Shown here one piece after another: positions 34,339 through 42,761 of a stretch of DNA of 64,000 bases (the stretch's first letter is position 1; each line of letters starts with the position of its first letter). A program made the position numbers and the translations under genes. Source of the stretch: Cytobacillus dafuensis (GTDB lineage Bacteria; Bacillota; Bacilli; Bacillales; Cytobacillaceae); NCBI RefSeq assembly GCF_007995155.1, contig NZ_CP042593.1:1282001-1346000 (forward strand), read 5' to 3'. The notes under the pieces were generated by a model. That model worked only from the letters and a program-made list of their open reading frames with translations, was not told the origin of the DNA and made no database searches.

Positions 34339-35337
34339 TTACTTTGGCAAATAGTCGTTTGTATAGGCTTTTTTAGCATCTAGCTCACTATCTAATAATT
34401 TATTTTCATACATCCAGTTTGCATAGTTTTCCCAAACCTCTAGCTTTTGTTCACCCCATCTTGGAGCATCATCTTGATAACGTGTTGCTAACCACTCTTG
34501 ACTTTTCTTAACAAGATCTTTATCAAGATCAGGAGCTGCTTTCAATAAACTATCTGCTGCTTCAAATGGATGGTCGATCGCAAATTCATAGCCTTTCGAA
34601 ACAGCCTTTAAAAATTTCTTCACTTGTTCCGGATTCGATTGAAGCTTCTTTTCATTTGTTACAAGTACTGGTGTATAGTAATCAAGCTTTTTACTATAAT
34701 CGGTTAAATAAACCATATTGATCTTTTCGCCGCGAAGTTCTGCTTCAATGCCTGTCCAGCCATAATAAATCCAAGCAAAATCAATGTCTCGTTTTACCGC
34801 TGTAAAAAAGTCTGTATCCCCCATATTCACAAAGGAAACATCTTCTACATTGGCATTTTCCTGTTGCATCAAGGAAGTAATAACGGATTTTTCAACTGGA
34901 GCTCCCCAGCCTCCATATGTTTTTCCAGCAAAATCCTTTGGTGAAGTAATATTTTTCTCCACTGGAGAGGCAAATCCTGACGTATTATGCTGGATAACTG
35001 CTGCAATTGAAACTAAAGGTACCCCTTGAACACGTGCTTGTGTAACACTTTCCTGATAGCTTACGCCAAAATCGGCTTTTCCTGAAGCAACTAGCTGATC
35101 AGCTCCTGCTTCACCAGGCATAATAATCTCAACGTCCAAGCCTTCTTCTTTAAAGTATCCTTTATCCTGTGCAACATATAAACCGGTATGATTTGTATTC
35201 GGTGTCCAATCAAGAACAACCGTTACCTTCTCATTTTTTTCTTTCTTTTCCTTCGCGGGATCTGCGGATTCCTTTCCTCCGGCACATCCTGCGAGAAGCA
35301 AGGATGTAGTAAGCATAGTTGCAATTAACCTTTTCAT
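34339..35337 (-). CDS. thiY: thiamine-precursor ABC transporter substrate-binding lipoprotein, ThiY-type
   Basis: A 332-residue lipoprotein of the NMT1/THI5-like family. The signal peptide MKRLIATMLTTSLLLAGC has a lipobox ending at Cys18, followed by VTVVLDWTPNTNHTGLYVAQ with DKGYFKEEGLDVEI, the family hallmark of proteins that bind pyrimidine precursors of thiamine. ATG 35337 has GGAGG upstream; the longer frame to 35424 runs through the riboswitch terminator and is not coding. First gene of the TPP-regulated operon. Ligand (HMP, or formylaminopyrimidine) not decided by sequence. Confidence 0.9.
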   Translation of the reverse strand: MKRLIATMLTTSLLLAGCAGGKESADPAKEKKEKNEKVTVVLDWTPNTNHTGLYVAQDKGYFKEEGLDVEIIMPGEAGADQLVASGKADFGVSYQESVTQARVQGVPLVSIAAVIQHNTSGFASPVEKNITSPKDFAGKTYGGWGAPVEKSVITSLMQQENANVEDVSFVNMGDTDFFTAVKRDIDFAWIYYGWTGIEAELRGEKINMVYLTDYSKKLDYYTPVLVTNEKKLQSNPEQVKKFLKAVSKGYEFAIDHPFEAADSLLKAAPDLDKDLVKKSQEWLATRYQDDAPRWGEQKLEVWENYANWMYENKLLDSELDAKKAYTNDYLPK

Positions 35338-35374
35338 GACATTTTCCTCCAAAGTGTATTCGTGGTAACTCCAG

Positions 35375-35411
35375 AAAAAATAAAAAACACCCGGATGAGA
35401 ACCCGCGCGTC
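35375..35411 (-). terminator. riboswitch-controlled intrinsic terminator
   Basis: On the minus strand the arms ACGCGCGGGU and AUCCGGGUGU pair around UCUC with one mismatch, and a run of six T residues follows. It lies between the TPP aptamer and the thiY start, as expected of the off-state expression platform. Confidence 0.7.
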
Positions 35412-35444
35412 CATGAACAAACATATCTATTCTTTACTCGAATA

Positions 35445-35536
35445 TGTTTCCTCCGCTGGTCTTAACCAGATCAGGTTCAAAGGGTCAGGACCTCACAGAT
35501 CCAATCTCAACCGTTAACACCGGTTCCCCTACAATT
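35445..35536 (-). ncRNA. TPP riboswitch (THI element)
   Basis: Minus-strand aptamer with the conserved pieces in order: GGGGAACCGGTGTTAACGGT, TTGAGATTGGAT (the CUGAGA-like sensor), then GACCCTTTGAACCTGATCTG and GTTAAGACCAGCGGAGGAAA. The second half is an almost exact match to the THI consensus (ACCUGAUCUGGUUAAUACCAGCG). A terminator follows, so TPP should stop transcription of the thiY operon. Confidence 0.95.
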
Positions 35537-35652
35537 CTAATGCTATTTATTTTTTCAGGCACTTTATTATAACAAAAATAAGAGAGTGTATAGCATAAAT
35601 ATGAAATCTTTTTGCTAGTGTTAAGAAGATTATCTTGAGAAGGAGATTTTTT

Positions 35653-35736
35653 ATGATGAAGATTATATCAGTTGAAAGTACTATAATCCCTTTTCTTGCT
35701 AGTTTATTTAATACTCGGTATAGTTTATTTGAATAA
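35653..35736 (+). CDS. 27-residue ORF with strong ribosome binding site, possible gene remnant
   Basis: GAGAAGGAG lies seven to eight bases before ATGATGAAG. The peptide MMKIISVESTIIPFLASLFN ends after seven more residues. The start resembles the N-terminus of enolase-superfamily (mandelate racemase-like) enzymes, so this may be the stump of a lost gene; a real small peptide is also possible. Confidence 0.35.
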   Translation: MMKIISVESTIIPFLASLFNTRYSLFE

Positions 35737-35814
35737 TGAAAATCTAGTGGAGAAGTGATTAGTAAGCGGTAATAATAAATTTTAAAAAATCAGTATGAAA
35801 GGAGGAAAGCCATA

Positions 35815-36237
35815 ATGTATGAACCTAAGACGAAAGAAACTGATAGTAGCGTCATTGAATTTATCGAAAAAGTTGATAACGTCAAAAAGAGGAAAGATGC
35901 ATATGATTTGTTGGATATCTTTACTGAAGTAACCGGTTTTCAGGCTAAGATGTGGGGGCCTAGCATTATTGGGTTCGGTTCTTACCACTATGTATACGAA
36001 ACTGGGCACGAAGGAGATGCACCACTTGTTGGCTTTTCACCTCGCAAAGCAAAAATCAGTCTATATTTTACAATGGAAGAAAAAGAACGAGAACAATTAC
36101 TAGAGAGTTTCGGGAAGCATACATCAGGTAAAGCTTGTATTTATATAAATAAACTAGATGACGTAGATTTAGAAATATTAAAGCAGTTAATTGAAAAAAC
36201 GGTTAACTATTTTGAAAAAAAATACCCTAGAAATTGA
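35815..36237 (+). CDS. DUF1801-family protein
   Basis: A 140-residue cytosolic protein. The DUF1801 (YdhG-like) signature is clear: KKRKDAYDLLDIFTEVTGFQ, KMWGPSIIGFGSYHY, PLVGFSPRKAKISLYF and GKACIYINKLDDVDLEILKQ. The biochemical role of the family is not settled. The ATG follows AAAGGAGG. It lies next to two VOC-family genes in the same orientation, without clear operon spacing. Confidence 0.88.
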   Translation: MYEPKTKETDSSVIEFIEKVDNVKKRKDAYDLLDIFTEVTGFQAKMWGPSIIGFGSYHYVYETGHEGDAPLVGFSPRKAKISLYFTMEEKEREQLLESFGKHTSGKACIYINKLDDVDLEILKQLIEKTVNYFEKKYPRN

Positions 36238-36313
36238 TTTTTAAATGAATCAAGTGTTATTTTTTAGATATAAGGTGAAAGCATCCTCATGATCTAGTGA
36301 AAGGAGAAAAAAT

Positions 36314-36685
36314 ATGAGTATTGGAGCATTTTCTGTTAGTTTGACGGTAAAAGATATTCATGCTTCAAAAGCATTTTATGAGAAACTTGGATTTAACGTT
36401 TTTGGTGGAAATATCGATCAAAACTGGTTAATCATGAAAAATGAAGACTGTATAATTGGCCTGTTTCAAGGTATGTTTGAAAAGAATATATTAACTTTTA
36501 ATCCTGGGTGGGACAGTAATGCTGAAGAAGTAAATCCTTTTAAGGATGTTAGGGTATTACAGGAGGAACTTAGAGAAAAAGGAATTAACTTTATTAACGA
36601 AGCAAATGTGGCAACTGAAGGCCCAGGGAGCTTTATGATTGAGGATCCTGATGGTAATCTAATCCTTGTCGATCAACACAGGTAA
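36314..36685 (+). CDS. VOC-family (glyoxalase/bleomycin-resistance-fold) protein
   Basis: A 123-residue single-module VOC protein: SVSLTVKDIHASKAFYEKLG at the N-terminus and GSFMIEDPDGNLILVDQH at the C-terminus, the usual two beta-alpha-beta-beta-beta halves. The candidate metal ligands of glyoxalases are not all present (no His in strand 1; Glu replaced by LVDQ), so enzymatic activity is uncertain. AAGGAG precedes the ATG. Confidence 0.85.
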   Translation: MSIGAFSVSLTVKDIHASKAFYEKLGFNVFGGNIDQNWLIMKNEDCIIGLFQGMFEKNILTFNPGWDSNAEEVNPFKDVRVLQEELREKGINFINEANVATEGPGSFMIEDPDGNLILVDQHR

Positions 36686-36754
36686 AAATAAACATAAAAA
36701 ATATCCATTCAAGTGTGCAGTACATATCTATGTGAATATATTAGGAGGTTAATC

Positions 36755-37150
36755 ATGGGAAGAGTCGTTCATTTTGAGATTCATGTAACTAATATGGAAC
36801 AGGCAAAAACATTTTACGGAGAGGTATTTGGCTGGACGTTTCAAGACTGGAGCGAATATGCTGGAATGCCTTACTTTGGGGTTGTGACAGGAGAAGAAAA
36901 TGAACCTGGAATCAATGGTGCTTTAATGCAGCGTCAAAGTGCTGCACCTGAAGCAAATCAAGCTTTAAATGGCTATGTTTGCACAATTGGTGTGGAAGAT
37001 TATGATGCATCGGAAGCTAAAATCATTAAGAATGGCGGAAAAGTCGCAATGCCAAAATATGCTTTGCCAGGAATGGCGTGGCAGGGATATTATTTAGATA
37101 CAGAGGGAAATATTTTCGGGTTACATCAACCTGATGTTAATGCTAAATAA
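36755..37150 (+). CDS. VOC-family protein
   Basis: A 131-residue VOC protein of the 'MGRVVHFEIHVTNMEQAKTF' type with AEVFGW-like YGEVFGWTFQDW and YYLDTEGNIFGLHQPD at the end. ATG 36755 has AGGAGG seven bases upstream; the longer frame from 36713 is not supported. His8 and Glu10 are in the usual metal-ligand positions of glyoxalase-like proteins, but the substrate is unknown. Confidence 0.85.
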   Translation: MGRVVHFEIHVTNMEQAKTFYGEVFGWTFQDWSEYAGMPYFGVVTGEENEPGINGALMQRQSAAPEANQALNGYVCTIGVEDYDASEAKIIKNGGKVAMPKYALPGMAWQGYYLDTEGNIFGLHQPDVNAK

Positions 37151-37177
37151 GGTAACAATATAATTGAATATATCTGA

Positions 37178-37231
37178 CTAAGGTGCCTGACCCCACGTTT
37201 AATTTCGCTAGGGATCAGGCACCTTTTTTAC
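37178..37231 (+). terminator. terminator of the GGTGCC repeat family
   Basis: The arms AAGGTGCCTGACCCC and GGGATCAGGCACCTT are followed by TTTT. It closes the VOC gene and points also at the minus-strand small gene. Confidence 0.85.
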
Positions 37232-37257
37232 AGAATGAATCAATTATTGCTGCGTTA

Positions 37258-37527
37258 TCATTCTTTGTCTTTAGCAGTCGAAATAGCTTCTTCAACTATA
37301 GTAGCTGGTGTAGATTCAACTAATTCACCAGATTCCATATCATTTTTAGCATTCTCTAATTGACCTTCTTCAAGTTGTAATGCAGGGATAGATAAAGTAG
37401 CTTCAATGAACTCAGTTCCATCCTTATCTTTTACAGAATCATCCTGATTATCTGCAGCCAATGCTGAAATTGGTAAAACACAGCCTAAAGTTAATGCTCC
37501 AGACATAATGATTTTTTTCATTTTCAT
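37258..37527 (-). CDS. small secreted protein, 89 residues
   Basis: It has a signal peptide MKMKKIIMSGALTLGCVLPI with SALAA cleavage, then a short, very acidic mature protein (DNQDDSVKDKDGTEFIEATL..., ending AISTAKDKE) without cysteines. ATG 37527 has GAGGAG upstream. It is divergent from the two-component system at 37705, whose promoter region it shares, so it is a candidate target or signal for that system. No family recognised. Confidence 0.7.
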   Translation of the reverse strand: MKMKKIIMSGALTLGCVLPISALAADNQDDSVKDKDGTEFIEATLSIPALQLEEGQLENAKNDMESGELVESTPATIVEEAISTAKDKE

Positions 37528-37704
37528 GTGAACACACTCCTCAATAAAATAATTTAACTTACATAAAAAAGTATAGAAACTCACTCTGGCAAAAAAATGG
37601 ACTGATTGTGGAAAAAGTATGTAATCGAAATAGATTACACTGAGATTTAAGCAAAATCTGTTAAAATTAACATAATTTTATCGGATGAAGGGATGTATCT
37701 TTCG

Positions 37705-38424
37705 ATGTCAATGCTAATTGGAATTGTCGAAGATGAGCTTCATATTAGGCAAATAATTGAAGCATATTTGCAAAAAGAAGGTTACCGAACAATTAGTGTT
37801 GCCTCAGCTGAGGAGGCATTAGAAATAAAAATGGTCATGTCACCTGATTTGTGGATTCTAGATATTATGCTGCCAGGGATGGACGGATATGAGTTTTGCA
37901 GAAAGATAAGAGAAAAGGAAGAGATTCCTATTATTATGATTTCTGCTAAGGATGAAGAAGTAGATAGAATTCTTGGATTAGAGATTGGCAGTGACGATTA
38001 TTTAACGAAGCCATTTAGTCCTAAAGAGCTGATAGCTAGAGTAAAGCGGCTGCTGCATCGCTGGACGATGCTACAAAACTATCAGAAAAAAAGTGTAAAT
38101 GAAGAAGAACAGGTTTTAAGAGCGGGAGATATAAAATTAATCATAGAAAAAAGACAAGTGTTTTGGGGAAGTGAGGAAGTGGAGGTCACGATAAAAGAGT
38201 ATGACTTACTCTACTTGTTAATAAAAAGGTATGGACATCCATTTTCAAGAGAAGAAATATTACATTTTGTTTGGGGCGAGGATTATTTTGGAAGTGATCG
38301 TGCTGTAGATGATTTAGTTAAGCGATTAAGGAAAAAGATGACAGGTTTACCATTAGAGACTGTTTGGGGATATGGATATAGGCTCCGGGAGATGAAAAAT
38401 CATGAAACTGCTGAATCAAATTAA
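37705..38424 (+). CDS. OmpR-family response regulator
   Basis: A 239-residue two-component regulator. Receiver domain (about 1-115): IGIVEDELHIRQI, phospho-acceptor Asp in LWILDIMLPGMDGYEFC, Lys in DDYLTKPFSPKELIARV. A winged-helix output follows (VFWGSEEVEVTIKEYDLLYL, GSDRAVDDLVKRLRKKM). Start ATG 37705 or 37711 (AAGGGATG upstream). It overlaps the kinase gene by 23 bases. The receiver is closest in style to membrane-stress regulators; no DNA target can be named. Confidence 0.9.
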   Translation: MSMLIGIVEDELHIRQIIEAYLQKEGYRTISVASAEEALEIKMVMSPDLWILDIMLPGMDGYEFCRKIREKEEIPIIMISAKDEEVDRILGLEIGSDDYLTKPFSPKELIARVKRLLHRWTMLQNYQKKSVNEEEQVLRAGDIKLIIEKRQVFWGSEEVEVTIKEYDLLYLLIKRYGHPFSREEILHFVWGEDYFGSDRAVDDLVKRLRKKMTGLPLETVWGYGYRLREMKNHETAESN

Positions 38425-39718
38425 TATTGCTTTTGCCTTTCTGATTATTTTTTTGTTCATTATTATGTTTTTATTAATGAATAATTTATTTGAAACAATA
38501 TTAGAGGAGAATCAAAGGGGGAAAATGAGAGAGCAAGCAGAAGCTGCGCTTACCTTACAACCAGAAATGGAAACAAAACCAGTTGAAAGCAGTGAGGTAG
38601 TATTTTTTCCTTCGAGTATGTCAATTCCGTCCGTAAAAGATAAACACGAGCAAGAGCAATTGAAAGTTGAATTGGCTGAAAATGCTGAAAAAATTGTTGA
38701 AAGCGGTCAGTCTTCATGGATTGGAAAGGACGATAAATATTTAATTGAAACGATAGAAAATTATGATTCATCGGCTAAACCAATTATTATTGCATCATCC
38801 ATTAGCCCCTTAAAAAAGATTCAGTATGACTTTATGACAAAAATGTTCATTATTTTTGTGATTGGTTTGATTTTTGCGCTATGTTTAAGCTTTTTCATTA
38901 CAAGAAAAATTATTAAGCCATTACACTTATTGCAAACAGAACTAAATAAGGTAAAGGAACGAAGGTTTTCGGATGTTTGCCTGATTAAAGCAAATGGAGA
39001 AGTAGGAACTATAGCCGATTGTGTATATGAACTTGCACAAGAATTAGATATTTATCATCATTCCCAGAAAGAGTTTCTTCAAAATGCTTCCCATGAATTA
39101 AAAACGCCTATTATGAATATTCAAGGATATGCTGAAGGAATTAGAGACGAAGTATTTACAGGAGAAAAAGCGACAAAGGGATTAGAGATTATGATTGGTG
39201 AGTGTTCACGAATGAAAAGAATGATTACAGAAATGCTTCTCCTCGCCAAATTAGAAAGTGATAAGAATGTTTTTAAGCTTCAGAAGGTTAATATAAACTT
39301 TTTATTAAAAGAGGTTATAGAAAAACTCCAATTATTAGCTAATCAGCATCAAGTGGAACTTGAAATTGTCCATCAAGAAGGTACCGATTCATTTTTGTAT
39401 GTTGATGAAGACAAACTTTTGCAGGCTTTGTTGAATATTGTAAGCAATGGTATTCGCCATGCACACAATAAGGTTTCCATTACGATGGAAACATTGACTA
39501 GTAATATTATGATTAAAATAAAGGATGATGGAGAAGGGATTGATGAAGCCATTTTTCCATTGATCTTTCACCGATTTATTAAAGGTAAAAATGGTGAAAA
39601 TGGTTTAGGTTTAGCGATTTCAAGAGCTATTATTGAACGTAGTAATGGGAAAATCCAGGTTGAGAATCAAAATGAGGGTGGAGCAACATTTCAAGTTACT
39701 TTACCATTTATAAAATAA
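38402..39718 (+). CDS. sensor histidine kinase, partner of the upstream regulator
   Basis: A 438-residue membrane kinase. Two helices (about 8-30 and 148-170) flank an extracytoplasmic sensor loop of about 115 residues. HAMP-like linker, then HisKA with phospho-acceptor His in FLQNASHELKTPIMNIQGYA, and HATPase with N (NIVSNGIRHAH), G1 (DDGEGI) and G2 (GENGLGLAISRAI). Overlap with the regulator gene shows co-translation. The stimulus is unknown; the divergent small secreted protein is a possible one. Confidence 0.9.
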   Translation: MKLLNQINIAFAFLIIFLFIIMFLLMNNLFETILEENQRGKMREQAEAALTLQPEMETKPVESSEVVFFPSSMSIPSVKDKHEQEQLKVELAENAEKIVESGQSSWIGKDDKYLIETIENYDSSAKPIIIASSISPLKKIQYDFMTKMFIIFVIGLIFALCLSFFITRKIIKPLHLLQTELNKVKERRFSDVCLIKANGEVGTIADCVYELAQELDIYHHSQKEFLQNASHELKTPIMNIQGYAEGIRDEVFTGEKATKGLEIMIGECSRMKRMITEMLLLAKLESDKNVFKLQKVNINFLLKEVIEKLQLLANQHQVELEIVHQEGTDSFLYVDEDKLLQALLNIVSNGIRHAHNKVSITMETLTSNIMIKIKDDGEGIDEAIFPLIFHRFIKGKNGENGLGLAISRAIIERSNGKIQVENQNEGGATFQVTLPFIK

Positions 39719-39753
39719 CAAAAGCGTTCAGTTCAAGGAACTGAATGCTTTTG
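39719..39753. terminator. intrinsic terminator after the two-component operon
   Basis: The arms CAAAAGCGTTCAGTTC and GAACTGAATGCTTTTG pair with one G-T mismatch around AAG. The design is symmetrical, so it can serve the convergent gene too. Confidence 0.85.
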
Positions 39754-39792
39754 TTATTTGTTTTTGCACTTAGCTGGGGTTAGACACTTTAT

Positions 39793-41196
39793 TTAAGTAT
39801 GTTCAATAAAATTCCGTGCAAAATCATATATTTCTTGCGAAGGAACTGCCAGATTTAGATTTTGCCCTTTGTTAAACCCTGCAGTGATGAGACCCACAAG
39901 CCTCCCATACATATCTAGCAGTGCACCACCTGAGCTTCCATTGGAAATAGGAGCAGTGAATTGGATCATCGGAATATTATCAATATCTCTGAAACCGGAA
40001 ACAATACCATCGGAAACGGAATTAAATAACCCTAAAGGACTTCCGATGGCAACAATCTTCTGTCCTCGAACTAATTGACCATCTGTTTTCAAAGTGAGAG
40101 GTGCGCAGTTTTTATTCACTTTAATAATAGCCAGGTCATATAGCTGATGATATTTAATGAAATTATCTGTCATATATTCTTCCGTTTCATTTTCGTAGAG
40201 CACTGAATAATAGTGTCCACCCGCAACCACGTGTAGATTCGTTACAATATATCCCTGACTATGGATGACAACACCAGAGCCGCCGCATACAATATTATTT
40301 TCATTATCATACACTGTAATCATGACAACAGAATTTGACAGACTAGCCAACTGCTCATAACTTAATTCTTCACCTTTTGCAGGATTTTGGTTCTGCTTTA
40401 CAGTAATGGATACCTTAGGTCGAGAATTGGTAATTGGTGCTGTGGGCAAGGATGCATGTTCTATTCTTTTTGCAGGTGAAAAATCTGGTATTTTTACGTA
40501 TTCTGAATACAGGGTGCTGCACTTATATGATGTTGAGTAAGTATCGATTTCAGGATCCAAATGGACAATATCCTCTTTCGGATTCATATAGCATATGTCA
40601 CAGCCAAGTCTTGATAAGAAATACAAAAATAATAATTCATGCTGTTTAATATCTCCGATAAAAACGACTTTAGGAGTAGTTTCGGTATTAAAAAGTCTTG
40701 GCAAATAGATTTCCATCCAATTCAAAAATTTTATAACAAAATTTTTAAGTAAAGTTGCACTGGAATGAGGATTGATTTTTTTATACATGGATAGTATCTG
40801 CAGAAAGGTGAGTTTTTTCGTCCATTCAAGGGTATCGTTATTTAACCCCGTGCACAGATGAGTTTGATTAAGTGATTTAGGATCAGTTATGGAATTATTA
40901 ACGATCGGTTCCCAATTCTCCCAAACCTTTGATAGCCTATTAATCTCATCTATATTTGATAATTTCTCAAGACCATTCAATCGTAAATAAGCAGTCGTAT
41001 TTGAAGAAAAATACTGGTCTATTTTAAGAATATTTTCAGTGTAAAGTTCGATTGTATTAGGAATACCAATATATCTGACAAAAAGGACTTCTTTCGCAAC
41101 AGAATAATGATCATTTTTATTTATGAGCATAAAATCTTCGAGAGGATTTTGTGTTTCTTTAAGTTTGACCTTCAAGGCCTTCGTTCTTACTATCAT
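39793..41196 (-). CDS. YceG-like domain fused to a trypsin-like (S1C) serine protease
   Basis: A 467-residue protein without signal peptide or membrane helix. The N-terminal part (about 1-235) matches in style the YceG protein of ter-type stress operons: helical region, then PKVVFIGDIKQHELLFLYFL with SRLGCDICYMNPKEDI. After a linker (about 236-285) comes a DegP/HtrA-like protease domain with H322 (IVTNLHVVAGG), D354 (LYDLAIIKV) and S422 (SNGSSGGALLD). No PDZ domain follows. ATG 41196 follows AGGAG; the ATG at 41235 has no site. YceG has no settled function; the fusion suggests a cytosolic protease steered by a YceG module. Confidence 0.75.
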   Translation of the reverse strand: MIVRTKALKVKLKETQNPLEDFMLINKNDHYSVAKEVLFVRYIGIPNTIELYTENILKIDQYFSSNTTAYLRLNGLEKLSNIDEINRLSKVWENWEPIVNNSITDPKSLNQTHLCTGLNNDTLEWTKKLTFLQILSMYKKINPHSSATLLKNFVIKFLNWMEIYLPRLFNTETTPKVVFIGDIKQHELLFLYFLSRLGCDICYMNPKEDIVHLDPEIDTYSTSYKCSTLYSEYVKIPDFSPAKRIEHASLPTAPITNSRPKVSITVKQNQNPAKGEELSYEQLASLSNSVVMITVYDNENNIVCGGSGVVIHSQGYIVTNLHVVAGGHYYSVLYENETEEYMTDNFIKYHQLYDLAIIKVNKNCAPLTLKTDGQLVRGQKIVAIGSPLGLFNSVSDGIVSGFRDIDNIPMIQFTAPISNGSSGGALLDMYGRLVGLITAGFNKGQNLNLAVPSQEIYDFARNFIEHT

Positions 41197-41394
41197 ATCT
41201 ATACTCCTGTTTACAATATTTAGTATAATATTCATTATAAGTAAATTTTATATAAGTGCATAGTTCGAATTTTTTATAGGAATATATTTTCATAGTAGAA
41301 ATAGCATGCAATTGAGGAAATAGAGAATTCAATTTTATTAATAATACTCGCAAAGCACTTTCAATTCGAATTGTGCCTGATCGAGGCGAAAGGG

Positions 41395-42219
41395 ATGTCT
41401 GTAAAAATGAGTAAAACGACTGAAAGAAGTAGATTTGAAAACAGATTCACTGAAAATGTTATTGAAGTAGCGGCTGTCACAGGGGCATCAGGGGCTGGTG
41501 CGGGAAAAGGAGGCCGAGACATTATGTGGAATGCGTCAATTAATTTGATTGCGTGGAAAAGTTTACATAGCAATGAACCTGTTATGAAAGAAGAATTGCG
41601 ACTTGAATGGTTGGTTGATGATAAAGAATGGGAACAATCAAGAGACATTTTGAAAATGAATACAGTTGTTAAATTACAGGTGCGTAGGGCAGAAAAATCA
41701 ATGATGCTTGTTAAGGTTCTGGAAACAGCATATAGAGATGATGAATTGGAAATGATATTGCAGGAATCAATGAAGCCGGTTTTTTACAATGATGAGGTGC
41801 TCGGCAAGTTTGAACTAGAAAAGAGTGTTAAACTTTTTGAAAAGGAAATTTTTTGGGCTGGAGAAGAAGGCACTTTGTATTTTGACTGGGATGAAGATGA
41901 GAATACGATGAAGTCTGCATTGGAAACTGCACACACACTTTTCAAGGTTCAGGATGAATGGAATCAGAAAATCAGAAAGTATGCTTCAGAAGAACTGGTT
42001 GAGTTAGCAAATGATTGGCTGCAGGATAATGATGAGGCAGAGATCGATGAGATTACGAAAGAAATGTTCATGAATTTCATGGAATTAAGCAGCATCAGTG
42101 TCTATCCAGATGGTGATTTTGAGATGTTCTTCTTTGATGGGGATATGTTTTGGGGACATTCTATCATTGTAAATGGAAATATTAATGGGGATCTTGCTTC
42201 GGCTGAAATTGCAGGATAG
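41395..42219 (+). CDS. DUF2262-domain protein
   Basis: A protein of about 274 residues with a glycine-rich N-terminal segment (AAVTGASGAGAGKGGRDIMW) and the C-terminal DUF2262 hallmark SVYPDGDFEMFFFDGDMFWG-HSIIV followed by NGDLASAEIAG. Start at ATG 41395 (GAGGCGAAAGGG upstream) or 41407. No enzyme motif. It is divergent from the YceG/protease gene and shares its promoter region. Family role unknown. Confidence 0.75.
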   Translation: MSVKMSKTTERSRFENRFTENVIEVAAVTGASGAGAGKGGRDIMWNASINLIAWKSLHSNEPVMKEELRLEWLVDDKEWEQSRDILKMNTVVKLQVRRAEKSMMLVKVLETAYRDDELEMILQESMKPVFYNDEVLGKFELEKSVKLFEKEIFWAGEEGTLYFDWDEDENTMKSALETAHTLFKVQDEWNQKIRKYASEELVELANDWLQDNDEAEIDEITKEMFMNFMELSSISVYPDGDFEMFFFDGDMFWGHSIIVNGNINGDLASAEIAG

Positions 42220-42233
42220 TGTAAGATAAAAAA

Positions 42234-42311
42234 ATGAATAAATTGACGAGAGAAGATATTAATAGATTGATTGAAAACCGAAAAGGTAACTTGGTGGGAA
42301 ATATAAAGTGA
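42234..42311 (+). other. 25-codon ORF, uncertain
   Basis: A short frame, MNKLTREDINRLIENRKGNL, ends after five more codons. It lies 14 bases after the DUF2262 gene with no strong ribosome binding site. It may be a gene fragment. Confidence 0.25.
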
Positions 42312-42416
42312 CCTACTCGCAATAAACTAGTGCAGGGCTTTATGCACAAAATGGCTTATGAACTGCTATGGTAGAGAAGAGTAGGGAATCCACCTACTCT
42401 TCATAAACGTGTGCAG

Positions 42417-42761
42417 TTAAATTAGAATAAAAAGCAATATAAAAGCGATTATCCCTAATAACACGATCATAAATGTTTCTTTAAAACCATCTTTTACACG
42501 TATATGCGTAAGTGTTCCGCCAATCGCTGTTACACCAAGTAATGATGCTCCTGCAATGGCGAAATCCTTTTGCCAAAAACCAATTATTAATAGAACTGCA
42601 CCAGCTAGCTCCACAAGCCCTGTTACGACACGAAACCATTGTGGTAAACGCCAATGAACGAAAAGTTCGCGGTGCATTTTTGAGCCTGTCACCTTTCCAA
42701 ATCCAGCTGTTAAAAACATAAAGGCTAATAAACCTTGTAAAGCTCCTTCCAAAATTGTCAC
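42417..42761 (-). CDS. DoxX-family membrane protein
   Basis: A 114-residue protein with four predicted helices and the DoxX signature LQGLLAFMFLTAGFGKVTGS, VTGLVELAGAVLLIIGFW and a final hydrophobic helix. GTG start with AAGGGGGG upstream. Bacterial DoxX proteins are linked to redox and thiol metabolism in some species; no specific partner is visible here. A small hairpin GAAGAGTAGG..CCTACTCTTC (42374-42400) lies downstream. Confidence 0.82.
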   Translation of the reverse strand: MTILEGALQGLLAFMFLTAGFGKVTGSKMHRELFVHWRLPQWFRVVTGLVELAGAVLLIIGFWQKDFAIAGASLLGVTAIGGTLTHIRVKDGFKETFMIVLLGIIAFILLFILI

